64,000 nt of DNA from an uncultured Prochlorococcus sp. (GCF_902616385.1 NZ_CACMSM010000006.1:16018-80017), one strand, 5' to 3'; counted from the first letter of the stretch, positions 45,248 to 55,408 are shown. Program-made: numbers and translations. The notes: generated by a model from the letters alone, not told the origin.

Positions 45248-46794
45248 TTTTCGGAAATTTCTTTTATCGTTTCAAGATCTAAAAGATGGAAGTCGAGTCC
45301 CAAATCTCTTTGGTTTTTAACTACATTAGGGATCTTTTGGTCTTTAATATTTTTTAAAAATTCAACTATAAATTTAGTAGATAAATCTTGTACTAATATT
45401 GGCTCTGAACCAATAAAAGATTCACTTATTTTGAAGAGGTCATTATTTTCTTCATAGCTTTTATTAATTCTTATTGGAGAGAAATGACTTGCTCCTTCAA
45501 TAATTAGAAATCTATTTGATGGATTATTTAAAGCATAAAAAACTCTAAATTGTTCATTCATTAACGGTGTAATAAGGTCATAAGTACCACCTATTAGAAG
45601 AGTTGGTGCTTTAATGCCTGTACTATTTTCTTTTGGCCATACTAGACTACCAAATGAATTAAAACCTACTATGGCACTGGCCTTATTAGTGTTATTTTTC
45701 TTAGGGAATGGTATTTCACTCAACTGACATTGAAGTAATTTTGATAAATTTGTTACCGCAAAGTCTTTTAATGCTGAATCACATTTTTCCTCTAGTTGAT
45801 CAGTAGGTTTCTTGCCTTCATATAAAAGTGCTATTAAAGCACCAAGTGAATGCCCCATTAAAATATATGAATTATTAGGTAAACCAAATTCTCCATTTTC
45901 ATGAGCTTTCAATACAGCCCCTAAATCTTTAATTCTATATAAGAAAAAGTCTGCACTTCCTGGTATTGTTTCCTTACCATCGAGTACTTCTATGAATGAT
46001 TCTAAATTACTCCCTCTATGATCTATGAATAGTATTGGCCAGCCTCTTTTAGCCAATTCGTTACCTATCCATTTGAAATTATTAATTTCGCCTCCAAGTC
46101 CTGGCATAAATATTATCAATTCTTTATCAAAATTTGTTTTATTGTTTTTCCATATTTCAATTTCAAAAGGTTTCACTCGGTGAGGAACATAAATTTTTTT
46201 TTCAATTTTTATTAGATCTTTAGTTGATTTTTTTTCAGTATTTTTAAAGGCATTTTGTTTAGTTCTTTCAAGTTTATTTAATTTGGACAACAGTTCTTGT
46301 TGCATTGATAATTCATTTTTCCAAGATGAAATTATTAAAATTAGATTATCAATATCTAATGAAATTTCTTCTGATGGTAATGCCTTTATGATGTCTAAAG
46401 TTGAAACTTCTTTTTTTTGATCTAATAAATTTTCTATAGTGTTATATATTTCTGTTCCATTATTGTCATTTGGAACTTTAATGCTTTTGCTTAATTCTGT
46501 AAGAATTTTACGCCCTATCCAACTTCTTAATATTTCTCTATTTAATCCCTCTTCTTTGAAAACTGGAAATTCTAAAAATTTTGATAATTCAAAAACCCTT
46601 ATAAATCTATTTTTTTTTAACCAATCTATTAATTCTGTTGAATCATCTTTGTATTTTTCTAATTTTGATAATTGTTCTATAGTAAGAGGGATTTCCATCT
46701 CTTCAAACTTAATATTTATCTTTTCAGCAGCCTTTAAACCATTATTAAAAAATAAACCACAAAAACTAAAAAAAATTATAAAAATGTATTTCAC
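45244..46794 (-). CDS. Alpha/beta hydrolase, DUF1400-like N-terminus
   Basis: 516 aa; signal peptide, IFMPGLGGE, ILMGHSLGALIAL, GASHFSPIRI; GTG start. Confidence 0.85.
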   Translation of the reverse strand: MKYIFIIFFSFCGLFFNNGLKAAEKINIKFEEMEIPLTIEQLSKLEKYKDDSTELIDWLKKNRFIRVFELSKFLEFPVFKEEGLNREILRSWIGRKILTELSKSIKVPNDNNGTEIYNTIENLLDQKKEVSTLDIIKALPSEEISLDIDNLILIISSWKNELSMQQELLSKLNKLERTKQNAFKNTEKKSTKDLIKIEKKIYVPHRVKPFEIEIWKNNKTNFDKELIIFMPGLGGEINNFKWIGNELAKRGWPILFIDHRGSNLESFIEVLDGKETIPGSADFFLYRIKDLGAVLKAHENGEFGLPNNSYILMGHSLGALIALLYEGKKPTDQLEEKCDSALKDFAVTNLSKLLQCQLSEIPFPKKNNTNKASAIVGFNSFGSLVWPKENSTGIKAPTLLIGGTYDLITPLMNEQFRVFYALNNPSNRFLIIEGASHFSPIRINKSYEENNDLFKISESFIGSEPILVQDLSTKFIVEFLKNIKDQKIPNVVKNQRDLGLDFHLLDLETIKEISEN

Positions 46795-46796
46795 TA

Positions 46797-48026
46797 GTGA
46801 TTAGTCCAAATAGTTTACAAATTAGCAAAAATTGGTGGATTCAATTTCCTTATCATTTGAGGTTAATAACTAAGATAAGATTTTTCGCTGCATTTGGAGC
46901 AGGAGGTGTTATTTATTTAACATCACTTATCTTTAATAACCTTGGATTATCGGCGACAGATATTGGCTTGGGATTTACCATTTCAGCAATAATTGGAACC
47001 GTAACAAGACTCTTTACAGGAAATTATCTTAATAAAACGGGAAAAATACAATTTCCGATAATTACTTCTTCAATACTAAGTATTGCCGCTAGCTTATGCC
47101 TCATTTTTTCAAGAGATACTTTTTTGTACATAATTGGACAATCACTTGTTGGGGCTGCTGCAGGAATATATTGGCCTGCCGCAGAGTTTGGGGTGCCCTA
47201 TTTTTGTCATCCTATCGAAACACGTAAAGCTTATGCCCTTGTTAGAAGTTCGGAAGCTTTAGGAATATTTCTAGGGGTATTCTTAGGGGGGTATTTGACG
47301 AATTTTTTGTATTCTAAATCAATATTTATAAATGATATATTTTGCATGTTAGTTATCACGTATTTAATATCTAGAAATAGTTCTTCTATAAAAAGAAACT
47401 TAGAAAATTTTCAAAAAAAATTAGTAGATCCAATTAATAAGGGACAATTGAAATGGAATAAAAATTCAACAATAATAATTTTATCTATTTTATTGATAAC
47501 CACCTCTTTAGCCTTGATACAAGTAACTTTGCCTCTGGATCTTGTTAAAGGTGGAGTATATCGCAATGCATTAAGCAAAGAAATTATTAGTCTTATAATT
47601 TCTATTCAGTTAATTTTATTGTTGTTTTTACAATGGCCTGTAGGTTCTTGGATATCTAAGAAAGAAAGATTATTTGGCTTGAAATTTAGTTTAATAAATT
47701 TCTCTTTAGCTTCATTTTTATTATTTATTTCTAGTTATTTAAATATCCCAGCGTTTTATTTAATTTCTTTGGCATTGATTTTAGTAAGTTTAGGGACTGC
47801 TTCATTTCTTCCAACATCAACAGATGTCGTTTTCAGAATAGCTCCTTCAAATAAAAAAGGTTTTGCACTTGCTTTATTATCACAATGTTTCGCTATGGGT
47901 TATTTTTTTGGACCATTTATTTCAGGACGCATATTAGATCTATTTGGTTATGCTTCAATAATCTGGCTTTCAATTTCTTGTTGTTGCTTTATTGCATTTA
48001 CAATTTTATTTAAGAGATTATTTTAA
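46797..48026 (+). CDS. MFS transporter
   Basis: 409 aa, about 12 hydrophobic segments; FGAGGVIYLTSLIFNNLGLSATDIGLGFTISAIIGTVTRLFTGNYLNKTGK; GTG start. Confidence 0.9.
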   Translation: MISPNSLQISKNWWIQFPYHLRLITKIRFFAAFGAGGVIYLTSLIFNNLGLSATDIGLGFTISAIIGTVTRLFTGNYLNKTGKIQFPIITSSILSIAASLCLIFSRDTFLYIIGQSLVGAAAGIYWPAAEFGVPYFCHPIETRKAYALVRSSEALGIFLGVFLGGYLTNFLYSKSIFINDIFCMLVITYLISRNSSSIKRNLENFQKKLVDPINKGQLKWNKNSTIIILSILLITTSLALIQVTLPLDLVKGGVYRNALSKEIISLIISIQLILLLFLQWPVGSWISKKERLFGLKFSLINFSLASFLLFISSYLNIPAFYLISLALILVSLGTASFLPTSTDVVFRIAPSNKKGFALALLSQCFAMGYFFGPFISGRILDLFGYASIIWLSISCCCFIAFTILFKRLF

Positions 48027-48394
48027 TTAATCTTTTCTAATTCAATAATTCTTCTCTCTCTTAGAAATAAGAAAAAAGGTGCAGAGAATGCGAAGGCTAT
48101 AAGAAAAGTTCCAATGTATACAACCCACATATTCTTCATGTTTAGTTTTTTTGATTCATTCACTATCCATATAAAAATAGCGCTTGCACCTACTAATAAG
48201 TCTCTAGAAATTGACTGAGCTGCAGGGTTTGCATTCGCTAAAGAAATGAAGTTATTTATATCAAAGCTGTTTCCATATTCCCTAGCAAATTCGAAATTTG
48301 CCAACATTGGCAGAACAGCCCCCAAAATTGATAGAAAAAGGTAAAGAAAAGATAGTATCTGTTTATTATCTTTTAAAATGTTAAATGAATTCAC
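48023..48394 (-). CDS. DUF2834-like small membrane protein
   Basis: 123 aa, about three TM; ILGAVLPMLANFEFAREYG, DLLVGASAIFIWIVNESKKLNMKNMWVVYIGTFLIAFAFSAPFFLFLRER. Confidence 0.75.
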   Translation of the reverse strand: MNSFNILKDNKQILSFLYLFLSILGAVLPMLANFEFAREYGNSFDINNFISLANANPAAQSISRDLLVGASAIFIWIVNESKKLNMKNMWVVYIGTFLIAFAFSAPFFLFLRERRIIELEKIN

Positions 48395-48435
48395 TTGTCA
48401 AAAATATTTCTTTTAATAATAGTATTTAAAAGCTT

Positions 48436-49305
48436 ATGGTTGTTGAAAAGAATAATAAAGTTGAAGACTATAAATTTAAAAAAGGAAATTTAAATTTTGC
48501 CGTTGTTGGTCATGTTGAGTGGATAAATTTTTTAAATGTTGATCAATTACCAAAACCCGGAGTCATTTCTCATTCTGAAAAGTCCCTTGAGTATCCAGCT
48601 GGTGGTGGATCTATTATCGCGAAAATACTTTCTGATTTAACTTTAAACCAAATTCATTTTTTTACGTCATTAGGTAATGATGATTATGGAGATAAGTGTT
48701 TCAAGATTCTCTCAAATATGGGAATTAAGTTGCATGTAGCTTGGCGTGATAAACCAACTAGAAGAGGATTTAGTTTAATTGACGCTCAAGGTGAAAGAGC
48801 AATAACAGTTATTGGAGAAAGGTTAGCTCCAACTCATAAAGACAATTTAGAATGGAACATTTTAAAAAAAATGGACGGAATTTTTATTACTGCATCTGAT
48901 TCAGAGATTTTTAAAATTGCTAGATCAGCTTCAATACTGTGTACAACTCCAAGGGTAGGATTAAACACAATTAATAATTCAAATGTTCTTTTAGATGGAT
49001 TAATAGGCAGTAATCTTGATCCCGGAGAAGTTTTTTCTTTTTCTGAATTATCGTTAAAACCCAAATATACTATTAAAACCGAGGGAGAGAAGGGTGGCAT
49101 AATATTCCCTGGAGGAAGATATAAGGCTCTTAAAAACAAAAAATTAAAGGTTGATTCTTATGGATGTGGTGATTCTTTTGCTGCGGGTATTCTTTATGGA
49201 ATGGCATCTAAATGGGATATAGATAAAAGTTTAAATCTTGCTAAAGTAATGGGAAGAGATGCTAGTGAATTTTTCGGACCATATGAAAAAAATGATGAAA
49301 AATAA
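48436..49305 (+). CDS. PfkB family carbohydrate kinase
   Basis: 289 aa; PAGGGSIIAKILSDL, TSLGNDDYGDKCFKIL, VDSYGCGDSFAAGILYGMA. Confidence 0.93.
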   Translation: MVVEKNNKVEDYKFKKGNLNFAVVGHVEWINFLNVDQLPKPGVISHSEKSLEYPAGGGSIIAKILSDLTLNQIHFFTSLGNDDYGDKCFKILSNMGIKLHVAWRDKPTRRGFSLIDAQGERAITVIGERLAPTHKDNLEWNILKKMDGIFITASDSEIFKIARSASILCTTPRVGLNTINNSNVLLDGLIGSNLDPGEVFSFSELSLKPKYTIKTEGEKGGIIFPGGRYKALKNKKLKVDSYGCGDSFAAGILYGMASKWDIDKSLNLAKVMGRDASEFFGPYEKNDEK

Positions 49306-49321
49306 TTGAATTAACAATTAC

Positions 49322-49513
49322 ATGAGCAATCAAGAAAATAAAAATAAAAATATTCTTGTAGAAAATATTATTGTTTTCTTTTTATTTACTGTTTATTTAG
49401 TTTTTAATTCTTTAAAAACTTTATCTAAAATTTTTTCCTATGGAATCATAAAAAAAGAAATACTAACTACTAAAAGTAACTTAGGCGTAGATATTAAAAT
49501 AAAAATTAAATAG
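49322..49513 (+). CDS. Hypothetical small membrane protein
   Basis: 63 aa ORF with one TM; no recognised family. Confidence 0.45.
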   Translation: MSNQENKNKNILVENIIVFFLFTVYLVFNSLKTLSKIFSYGIIKKEILTTKSNLGVDIKIKIK

Positions 49514-49516
49514 TTA

Positions 49517-49870
49517 ATGAATATATTTTTATTTTTTCTAATTTTAGGAGTTATTTTTTTGGTCTACAAAAAAATTAAATCTAAAAAACCAAAGAACTTA
49601 AAATTAAACAAATTTAAAAATAAACTTCAAAGCACGCAAACAAATATTGAAAGAATTTTTTTAAGAGAGGAAGAAAAAACCTTTTCAAACCCTAATATAA
49701 ATATTTATATTGGGGTTTATGACAACGAAGAAAATATAAATAGAAAATCCAATATACACAGAGCAAGGCTTTCAAAATTTAAGAAATCCAAATTAAATGG
49801 CGAAATGATATTTCAAGATGATGAACGAAGAATTTATAAATTTGATAATGGTAAGAAAGTTTATTTATAA
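49517..49870 (+). CDS. Hypothetical membrane-anchored basic protein
   Basis: 117 aa ORF, N-terminal TM then Lys-rich domain. Confidence 0.5.
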   Translation: MNIFLFFLILGVIFLVYKKIKSKKPKNLKLNKFKNKLQSTQTNIERIFLREEEKTFSNPNINIYIGVYDNEENINRKSNIHRARLSKFKKSKLNGEMIFQDDERRIYKFDNGKKVYL

Positions 49871-49893
49871 AAAAGTTTTCTTATAGTTTTGTT

Positions 49894-50412
49894 CTAACTA
49901 CACTCAAGACTTTCTCTGGTTGAAACGCCTGTTGTTGGATTGATCCCATCAGCAATTTCACAAAGATTTCTTTGATCTTCGCTGTCAAGAATAGCGTAAG
50001 AAAAATCTGCTCCTTCTATTTGAGCTCCTGCAAAACTGCTACCTGATGCGATCATATTTATTAAAACAGCATTTCTAAGATCTGTTTTCTGGAAATTAAC
50101 TCGATCAGAAAGAGTATCCGTCAGGTCGATTCCATTTAAATTGGAACCTTTTAAATCAGAAAGGGTTAAGGTTGTTCCATGTAAATCAACGTCACTAAAA
50201 TCTGCATCTCTCGCAACTGCTCCAGCTATAGATGACAAATGAAGATCCTCTCCATGGAAATCAAATCCTGTAATATTAGATCTTACATAACTTGGAACTT
50301 CATCTCCCTCGCCCTTAACAGCAACATTTGCTCCAGCAAAAACTGGAGAGGATAAAACTAAGAAAGAAAAAGTTATGCATAAAAGATATTTTAAAAATCT
50401 GAAAAATTTCAT
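49894..50412 (-). CDS. Pentapeptide-repeat exported protein
   Basis: 172 aa, signal peptide; ADFSDVDLHGTTLTLSDLKGSNLNGIDLTDTLSDRVNFQKTDLRNAVLINMIASGSSFAGAQIEGADFSYAIL. Confidence 0.9.
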   Translation of the reverse strand: MKFFRFLKYLLCITFSFLVLSSPVFAGANVAVKGEGDEVPSYVRSNITGFDFHGEDLHLSSIAGAVARDADFSDVDLHGTTLTLSDLKGSNLNGIDLTDTLSDRVNFQKTDLRNAVLINMIASGSSFAGAQIEGADFSYAILDSEDQRNLCEIADGINPTTGVSTRESLECS

Positions 50413-50495
50413 ACTAGAGAATTCGAATATTATTATTTTATAACAATTAGATAATTTTTTAAATCGATGAATAAATTTAGAATCCCTTTTTAAGA

Positions 50496-51017
50496 TTATT
50501 TAACACTATAAATTTTAAATCTAGGCTCTAAATTAGTTATACAATCTAGAAGTTTTTTATTATCTTTGCTATTGGTAACTTTGAATTCAGATTCAACTGT
50601 ACCGCCTTTGTCTCTAATGGCTTGATTTAAAACTATGGAACCGTTTTCGTCAGATACCGATCTATGAAAAGTTCCTCTAGGTATCCTTAAAATATATCCG
50701 CAAGATTCTAATCTAACTTTATAAAAAGGATAATCCCAACCGAAATTTACAAGAAAAAATGTTCTACCCCCAGAGATAGCTAATAGATTGTCTTCTTGAT
50801 TGTGATGAATGTAAAATTGCCAATTATTAGAATCTTCATCATTTGGAGGACTAACTGCAGGACCACTGTGAATAACTAGATCTCTATAATTTGATTCATT
50901 AACACTAATATCAAAAAATCTTACATCTTTTGTATCGCGAAATTTTTCATAACTTATCAATTCAAACATTTTTGATTTATTTGATTTGATAACTGGAATT
51001 TCTAAACTTGAGTTCAA
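50496..51017 (-). CDS. Conserved hypothetical (cupin-like) protein
   Basis: 173 aa ORF; WQFYIHHNQEDNLLAISGGRTFFLVN..CGYILRIPRGTFHRSVSDENGSIVLNQAIRD suggests a cupin-like barrel. Confidence 0.55.
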   Translation of the reverse strand: MNSSLEIPVIKSNKSKMFELISYEKFRDTKDVRFFDISVNESNYRDLVIHSGPAVSPPNDEDSNNWQFYIHHNQEDNLLAISGGRTFFLVNFGWDYPFYKVRLESCGYILRIPRGTFHRSVSDENGSIVLNQAIRDKGGTVESEFKVTNSKDNKKLLDCITNLEPRFKIYSVK

Positions 51018-51141
51018 TTTTCTTTAAAGATTAAACAAATGAAAACAGATATATTCATCTAAGAACGTATCAATTAACACTAAAAAAGAAACATATTATT
51101 ATTTATATTTTTCATCATTTAAAAGATTAAAAATTTAGTCT

Positions 51142-51999
51142 TTATTTAATCTCAAGAGGTTTGATTTCCCAGGATAATGTATTTTCTAGATTATTTTTTC
51201 CTATAAAGTTTCCTGTAATTACAGAGGTTAAATTAGATTTTGAAGATGATACCAATGTTAAATATCTATCATCTATTAATCCTTTCCCGCTTGGATCAAA
51301 ACCTCTCCAACCAGCACCTGGAATATATAACTCAGCCCAAGCGTGTAAATCTAACTCAGAGGGTAATGGATCTTCAAAATGATAACCACTTACAAACCTA
51401 CTTGGGATACCTATAGACCTGCAAGCTTCAACCATTAGCATTGCTAAATCTCTGCATGAACCTATACGTTCTCTAAGTGTTCTGCTAGCCGGCCATGCTG
51501 GACCTGTATGTCTTTTGGTATATTTAACCCGATCTTGAATAATTTCTATTAGCTGGTAGGTAAATGATAATGCGTTATTAATGCTTCCTGCTAATGCTTC
51601 TTGGGCAAGTTCTACAGCAGAGGGATCGTGTTGTCCATTAGGCATCCATCCCTCTAATGCTCCCTGCAAATCTCTGTTGATAATACTTCTACAAAAAGGT
51701 AATGTTAAATCTCTATTTTTAACTCCATCAATAATGTTTGGATGTTTAATAGTTTCAACTTCACTGATTGATTCAATAATTAAATTATCTGTTAATCCAT
51801 TGAATCTGATTCTATTAATCTCTTCTCCGCTGGCAGCAAGTAATGGATAAATAATTTCTGGTTCTGGGGTTATTTTTAATTCAAAATTTTTTAGCTTTTG
51901 GAATCCATTTGACCTTGGCTTTATACATAATCTATGCTCGCCTAATTGAACAGGATCTTCGTATTTATATTCAAGTTTGTGAATGTATTTAATTCTCAT
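51142..51999 (-). CDS. Transglutaminase-like domain protein
   Basis: 285 aa; TLRERIGSCRDLAMLMVEACRSIGIPSRFVSGYHFEDP, DLHAWAELYIPGAGWRGFDPSGKG (Cys-His-Asp). Confidence 0.94.
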   Translation of the reverse strand: MRIKYIHKLEYKYEDPVQLGEHRLCIKPRSNGFQKLKNFELKITPEPEIIYPLLAASGEEINRIRFNGLTDNLIIESISEVETIKHPNIIDGVKNRDLTLPFCRSIINRDLQGALEGWMPNGQHDPSAVELAQEALAGSINNALSFTYQLIEIIQDRVKYTKRHTGPAWPASRTLRERIGSCRDLAMLMVEACRSIGIPSRFVSGYHFEDPLPSELDLHAWAELYIPGAGWRGFDPSGKGLIDDRYLTLVSSSKSNLTSVITGNFIGKNNLENTLSWEIKPLEIK

Positions 52000-52010
52000 T
52001 AATAAACTTA

Positions 52011-52961
52011 TTAATTAATAAAATATTTTTCTTGAATGAGATCATTTAATTTATTTAAATCCATTTGCAATGAATCGATTGCCTCATGTAAACCATCATT
52101 GATTATATCTTCAATTCTGATATAACTCCACTTTGCTTTAAGCAAACCTCTCATGCATTCTAATTCTGAAGGATTTTCAGCACTTGGAGAGGTATCTATT
52201 GTTTTAAGAGTATTGCTTATCCCATCAAGACAGTATCTTACTGATCTAGGGAAAATTGGATCAAGTAAAAGAAATCTCGCAACTGAATTAGGCTTTATAG
52301 AATTTTGCACTGCTTTCCTAAACATTTGATAAGCTCCAGCTGAGCGTAAAAGTGCAATCCATTGCAGCTCATCAAGAACTCCTCCAAGTTCATCTAAGCT
52401 GGGTAGGAGTAGATAATATTTAACATCTAAAATTCTTGATGTTTTGTCAGCTCTTTCGATTAATCTACCAAGAATGCTGAATCTCCAGGCAAGATCTTTG
52501 CTTAGAGTCGCATCTGTAATTCCATAAAAAAGCTGACATTCCCTCCTTATTTCACTTAATTGTTCTTGTCTTGGTTTATTCCATATTGCCTCTCCTTCTT
52601 GCATATTCCAATATAAAATATTAATCTGTTCCCACATTTCTGTAGTCATGACATCTCTGATTTGTCTTGCATTTTCTCTTGCCATTTGAATGCAAGAAAT
52701 TATGCTATTTGGATTTAAACGATCTCTTATTAAAAAATTAATAACGTCATCAGGTTTTTTCTCTGGGAATCTTTTATCAAAAGATTCTCTGTCACTAGAA
52801 GCGTCAATTAACGGGAGCCAAGGTTCTGCACTTCCTGGCGGACAATCTAATGACATTGCTTCGCTTACTTCAACGAAACGAGATATGTTTTCCGCACGTT
52901 CTAAATAACGATTGATCCAATATAGAGATTCTGCTACACGACTTAAAAGCATATTATTCAC
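52011..52961 (-). CDS. Alpha-E domain (DUF403) protein
   Basis: 316 aa; MLLSRVAESLYWINRYLERAENISRFVEV, ARENARQIRDVMTTEMWEQIN. Confidence 0.93.
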   Translation of the reverse strand: MNNMLLSRVAESLYWINRYLERAENISRFVEVSEAMSLDCPPGSAEPWLPLIDASSDRESFDKRFPEKKPDDVINFLIRDRLNPNSIISCIQMARENARQIRDVMTTEMWEQINILYWNMQEGEAIWNKPRQEQLSEIRRECQLFYGITDATLSKDLAWRFSILGRLIERADKTSRILDVKYYLLLPSLDELGGVLDELQWIALLRSAGAYQMFRKAVQNSIKPNSVARFLLLDPIFPRSVRYCLDGISNTLKTIDTSPSAENPSELECMRGLLKAKWSYIRIEDIINDGLHEAIDSLQMDLNKLNDLIQEKYFIN

Positions 52962-54396
52962 CTACAACCCATGTATCTTTGCATCCTCCACCTTGAGAAG
53001 AATTAACGACTAATGATCCTTTTTTTAATGCTACTCTGGTTAGCCCGCCTGGGCTAACCCATGAATCTTTTCCTCTTAAGATATATGGTCTTAAATCAAC
53101 ATGACATGGATATAGTTCTCCATCACATAACGATGGCACAGTAGATAATTCTAATGTTGGTTGTGCTATGAAATTTCTAGGATTATTTTTAATTTTATTA
53201 GCGAATTCTTCTATCTCACTCGTTGTTGAGTGAGGGCCAATTAACATTCCATAACCCCCAGCCTCAGCGACAGACTTAACAACAAGTTTTGATAAATTTT
53301 CTAGAACATATTCACGATCCTTTTGATAATGACAAATATACGTTTCTACATTTTTAATAATAATATCTTCATCAAGATAATATTTAATCATTTTGGGAAC
53401 AAAAGAATAAATCATTTTGTCATCTGCTATACCAGTACCAGGTGCATTTGCTAAAGCAACATGGCCTGCCTTAAAAACATTAAGTAATCCGCTAACACCA
53501 AGACAGGAATCTTTTCTGAAATTAAGAGGATCTAAGAAATCATCATCAATTCTCCTGTAAATGACATCTACTCTTTTTAATCCAGAGGTAGTTTTTAAAT
53601 ATACATAATCATCATTACAAACTAAGTCATGACCTTGAACTAGTTGGATGCCCATTTCTTGCGCTAGATAACTATGTTCAAAATAAGCACTATTAAAAAT
53701 TCCTGGAGTTAGTAGAACTATCTTGGGAGTGTCAGTCCAAACAGCGAGTTCTTGAAGCGTTTTTAAAAGATATGATGGATACTCATCAATTGGTTTTACT
53801 ATTCTTCCTGAGAAAAGATTAGGAAAAATATTTTTCATAACTAATCTATTTTCTAAAAAATAAGCAACCCCAGAAGGGCATCTTAAATTATCTTCTAAAA
53901 CATGCCAATCTCCTTTTCTATCCCTTATTAAATCAAGTCCTGAAATTTGACACCATTTATTTAGTGGAGGTTTGAAACCTATCATCTGAGGTCTCCAACC
54001 TTCTGAACTCTCTATTAATTCTCTTGGAATTATTCCATCATTTATTATTTTTTGAGAATTATAAATATCATCAAGGAATAAATCAATTGCCTCAAGCCTT
54101 TGTTTTAGACCTTTTTCTAACGTTACCCAATCATCTTTACTAATTATTCTGGGAAGTGGATCAAAAGGCAATATTCTCTCAGTACCTTTTAAACCAGTAT
54201 CGTTTAATCTAAAAGTTGCACCATGTCTTAGTAATAATTTTTTTGCGGCAGAGTGATTCCTATTTAATTCTTCAAGTCCCATATTATCTAAAGAGGAAAG
54301 AAGTGGAATCAATATTTCTCTAGCAGAGTTAACATTGTCCTTAAAGTATTCATCAAAACTATTTTTAGGCTGATAACTTGAAAACATATATTTCAT
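52954..54396 (-). CDS. Circularly permuted type-2 ATP-grasp protein (DUF404/DUF407)
   Basis: 480 aa; LKQRLEAIDLFLDDIYN, DLIRDRKGDWHVLEDNLRCPSGVAYFLENR, VVKSVAEAGGYGMLIGP, PYILRGKDSWVSPGGLTRVAL. Confidence 0.94.
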   Translation of the reverse strand: MKYMFSSYQPKNSFDEYFKDNVNSAREILIPLLSSLDNMGLEELNRNHSAAKKLLLRHGATFRLNDTGLKGTERILPFDPLPRIISKDDWVTLEKGLKQRLEAIDLFLDDIYNSQKIINDGIIPRELIESSEGWRPQMIGFKPPLNKWCQISGLDLIRDRKGDWHVLEDNLRCPSGVAYFLENRLVMKNIFPNLFSGRIVKPIDEYPSYLLKTLQELAVWTDTPKIVLLTPGIFNSAYFEHSYLAQEMGIQLVQGHDLVCNDDYVYLKTTSGLKRVDVIYRRIDDDFLDPLNFRKDSCLGVSGLLNVFKAGHVALANAPGTGIADDKMIYSFVPKMIKYYLDEDIIIKNVETYICHYQKDREYVLENLSKLVVKSVAEAGGYGMLIGPHSTTSEIEEFANKIKNNPRNFIAQPTLELSTVPSLCDGELYPCHVDLRPYILRGKDSWVSPGGLTRVALKKGSLVVNSSQGGGCKDTWVVGE

Positions 54397-54524
54397 CGTT
54401 TAGTAACTTTTACTTTAGCTTTATATCTTTATTCGTATTTATGGCTACCAAAAATAATATCTCTTGACTTGATCTATATCATTATTTTGATCATTGAAGT
54501 ATATTTCTTAAAAATCTAAAAAGC

Positions 54525-54761
54525 ATGAGTTCTAGTAATTGGCAATTTGTTTTTTTTAGATATTTTGCAAGCTTTCTTTTTATCCTCTCTCATAGTTTGC
54601 TTGTTCTTGATCATCTACCAGTAGGGGCAGCACTTCATGGACTTGGGGAAGTTTTTATTGCGCCTTGGGCTTTTAGGGAAAGAGCATGGGATCTTGTTGT
54701 TATTGCAGTTTTATTTTTCTTCTTTGATATCTGGGGACTTATAAACACTCCTTGGAATTAA
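54525..54761 (+). CDS. Conserved hypothetical small membrane protein
   Basis: 78 aa with two hydrophobic segments; complete ORF. Confidence 0.6.
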   Translation: MSSSNWQFVFFRYFASFLFILSHSLLVLDHLPVGAALHGLGEVFIAPWAFRERAWDLVVIAVLFFFFDIWGLINTPWN

Positions 54762-54804
54762 CTAGTATTATTTATTTACTAATACCGGGAAAATCATAAT
54801 AAAA

Positions 54805-55026
54805 ATGAAGTCTTATTTTAATCAAATTTATAAGATAATTTTTCTTTTATTACTTACTTATAGTTCCAATTTATATTCACATAATTTATTTAATGGTGGT
54901 TGTAAAGATCATTGTAGGCAAGAACGTAAAGTAATAAGTAATAAAAACAATTTAAAAAATATTGATGATCAAGTAAATATTGAGAGTAAAAATTCTTGTT
55001 TAAATAAATCTCTTTGCAGGGGATGA
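54805..55026 (+). CDS. Hypothetical small exported Cys-containing protein
   Basis: 73 aa; signal peptide then GGCKDHCRQERK ... NSCLNKSLCRG. Confidence 0.5.
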   Translation: MKSYFNQIYKIIFLLLLTYSSNLYSHNLFNGGCKDHCRQERKVISNKNNLKNIDDQVNIESKNSCLNKSLCRG

Positions 55027-55050
55027 TAAACTAAAAAATTTCTAAATTTT

Positions 55051-55320
55051 CTAAATTGGATCTTTGATAACTATCATCAAACTACTATTTGCTTGATAAT
55101 TTTTATTAGGATTTAATTGATTTTTAATTAAAAAAATAAAAGCATATATCAACGGTAAAAGTAATGATGAAGCAGCAACTAAAGCGATTATCTGGTTTAA
55201 TCTAATAAATGGTTTTTTTACAAGATCCTCTCCGCACAAGCCACAAATCAAATTACCTTTTGAAGAATGTTTTTGAAATTGATATTTAGGATTGCAATAT
55301 GGGCAATAATATCGAACCAT
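55051..55320 (-). CDS. Hypothetical zinc-ribbon membrane protein
   Basis: 89 aa; YYCPYCNP ... LICGLCGED plus one TM. Confidence 0.65.
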   Translation of the reverse strand: MVRYYCPYCNPKYQFQKHSSKGNLICGLCGEDLVKKPFIRLNQIIALVAASSLLLPLIYAFIFLIKNQLNPNKNYQANSSLMIVIKDPI

Positions 55321-55380
55321 TTTTAAATTTAATTGATTTAATCATTATCTATAAAACTAGAAGAAAGTCATCCTATAAAA

Positions 55381-55408
55381 AAAAGAGGGCTTATTTAAGC
55401 CCTCTTTT
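55381..55408. terminator. Bidirectional rho-independent terminator
   Basis: Perfect 13-bp stem AAAAGAGGGCTTA/TAAGCCCTCTTTT with loop TT; A-tract and T-tract flanks. Confidence 0.88.
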
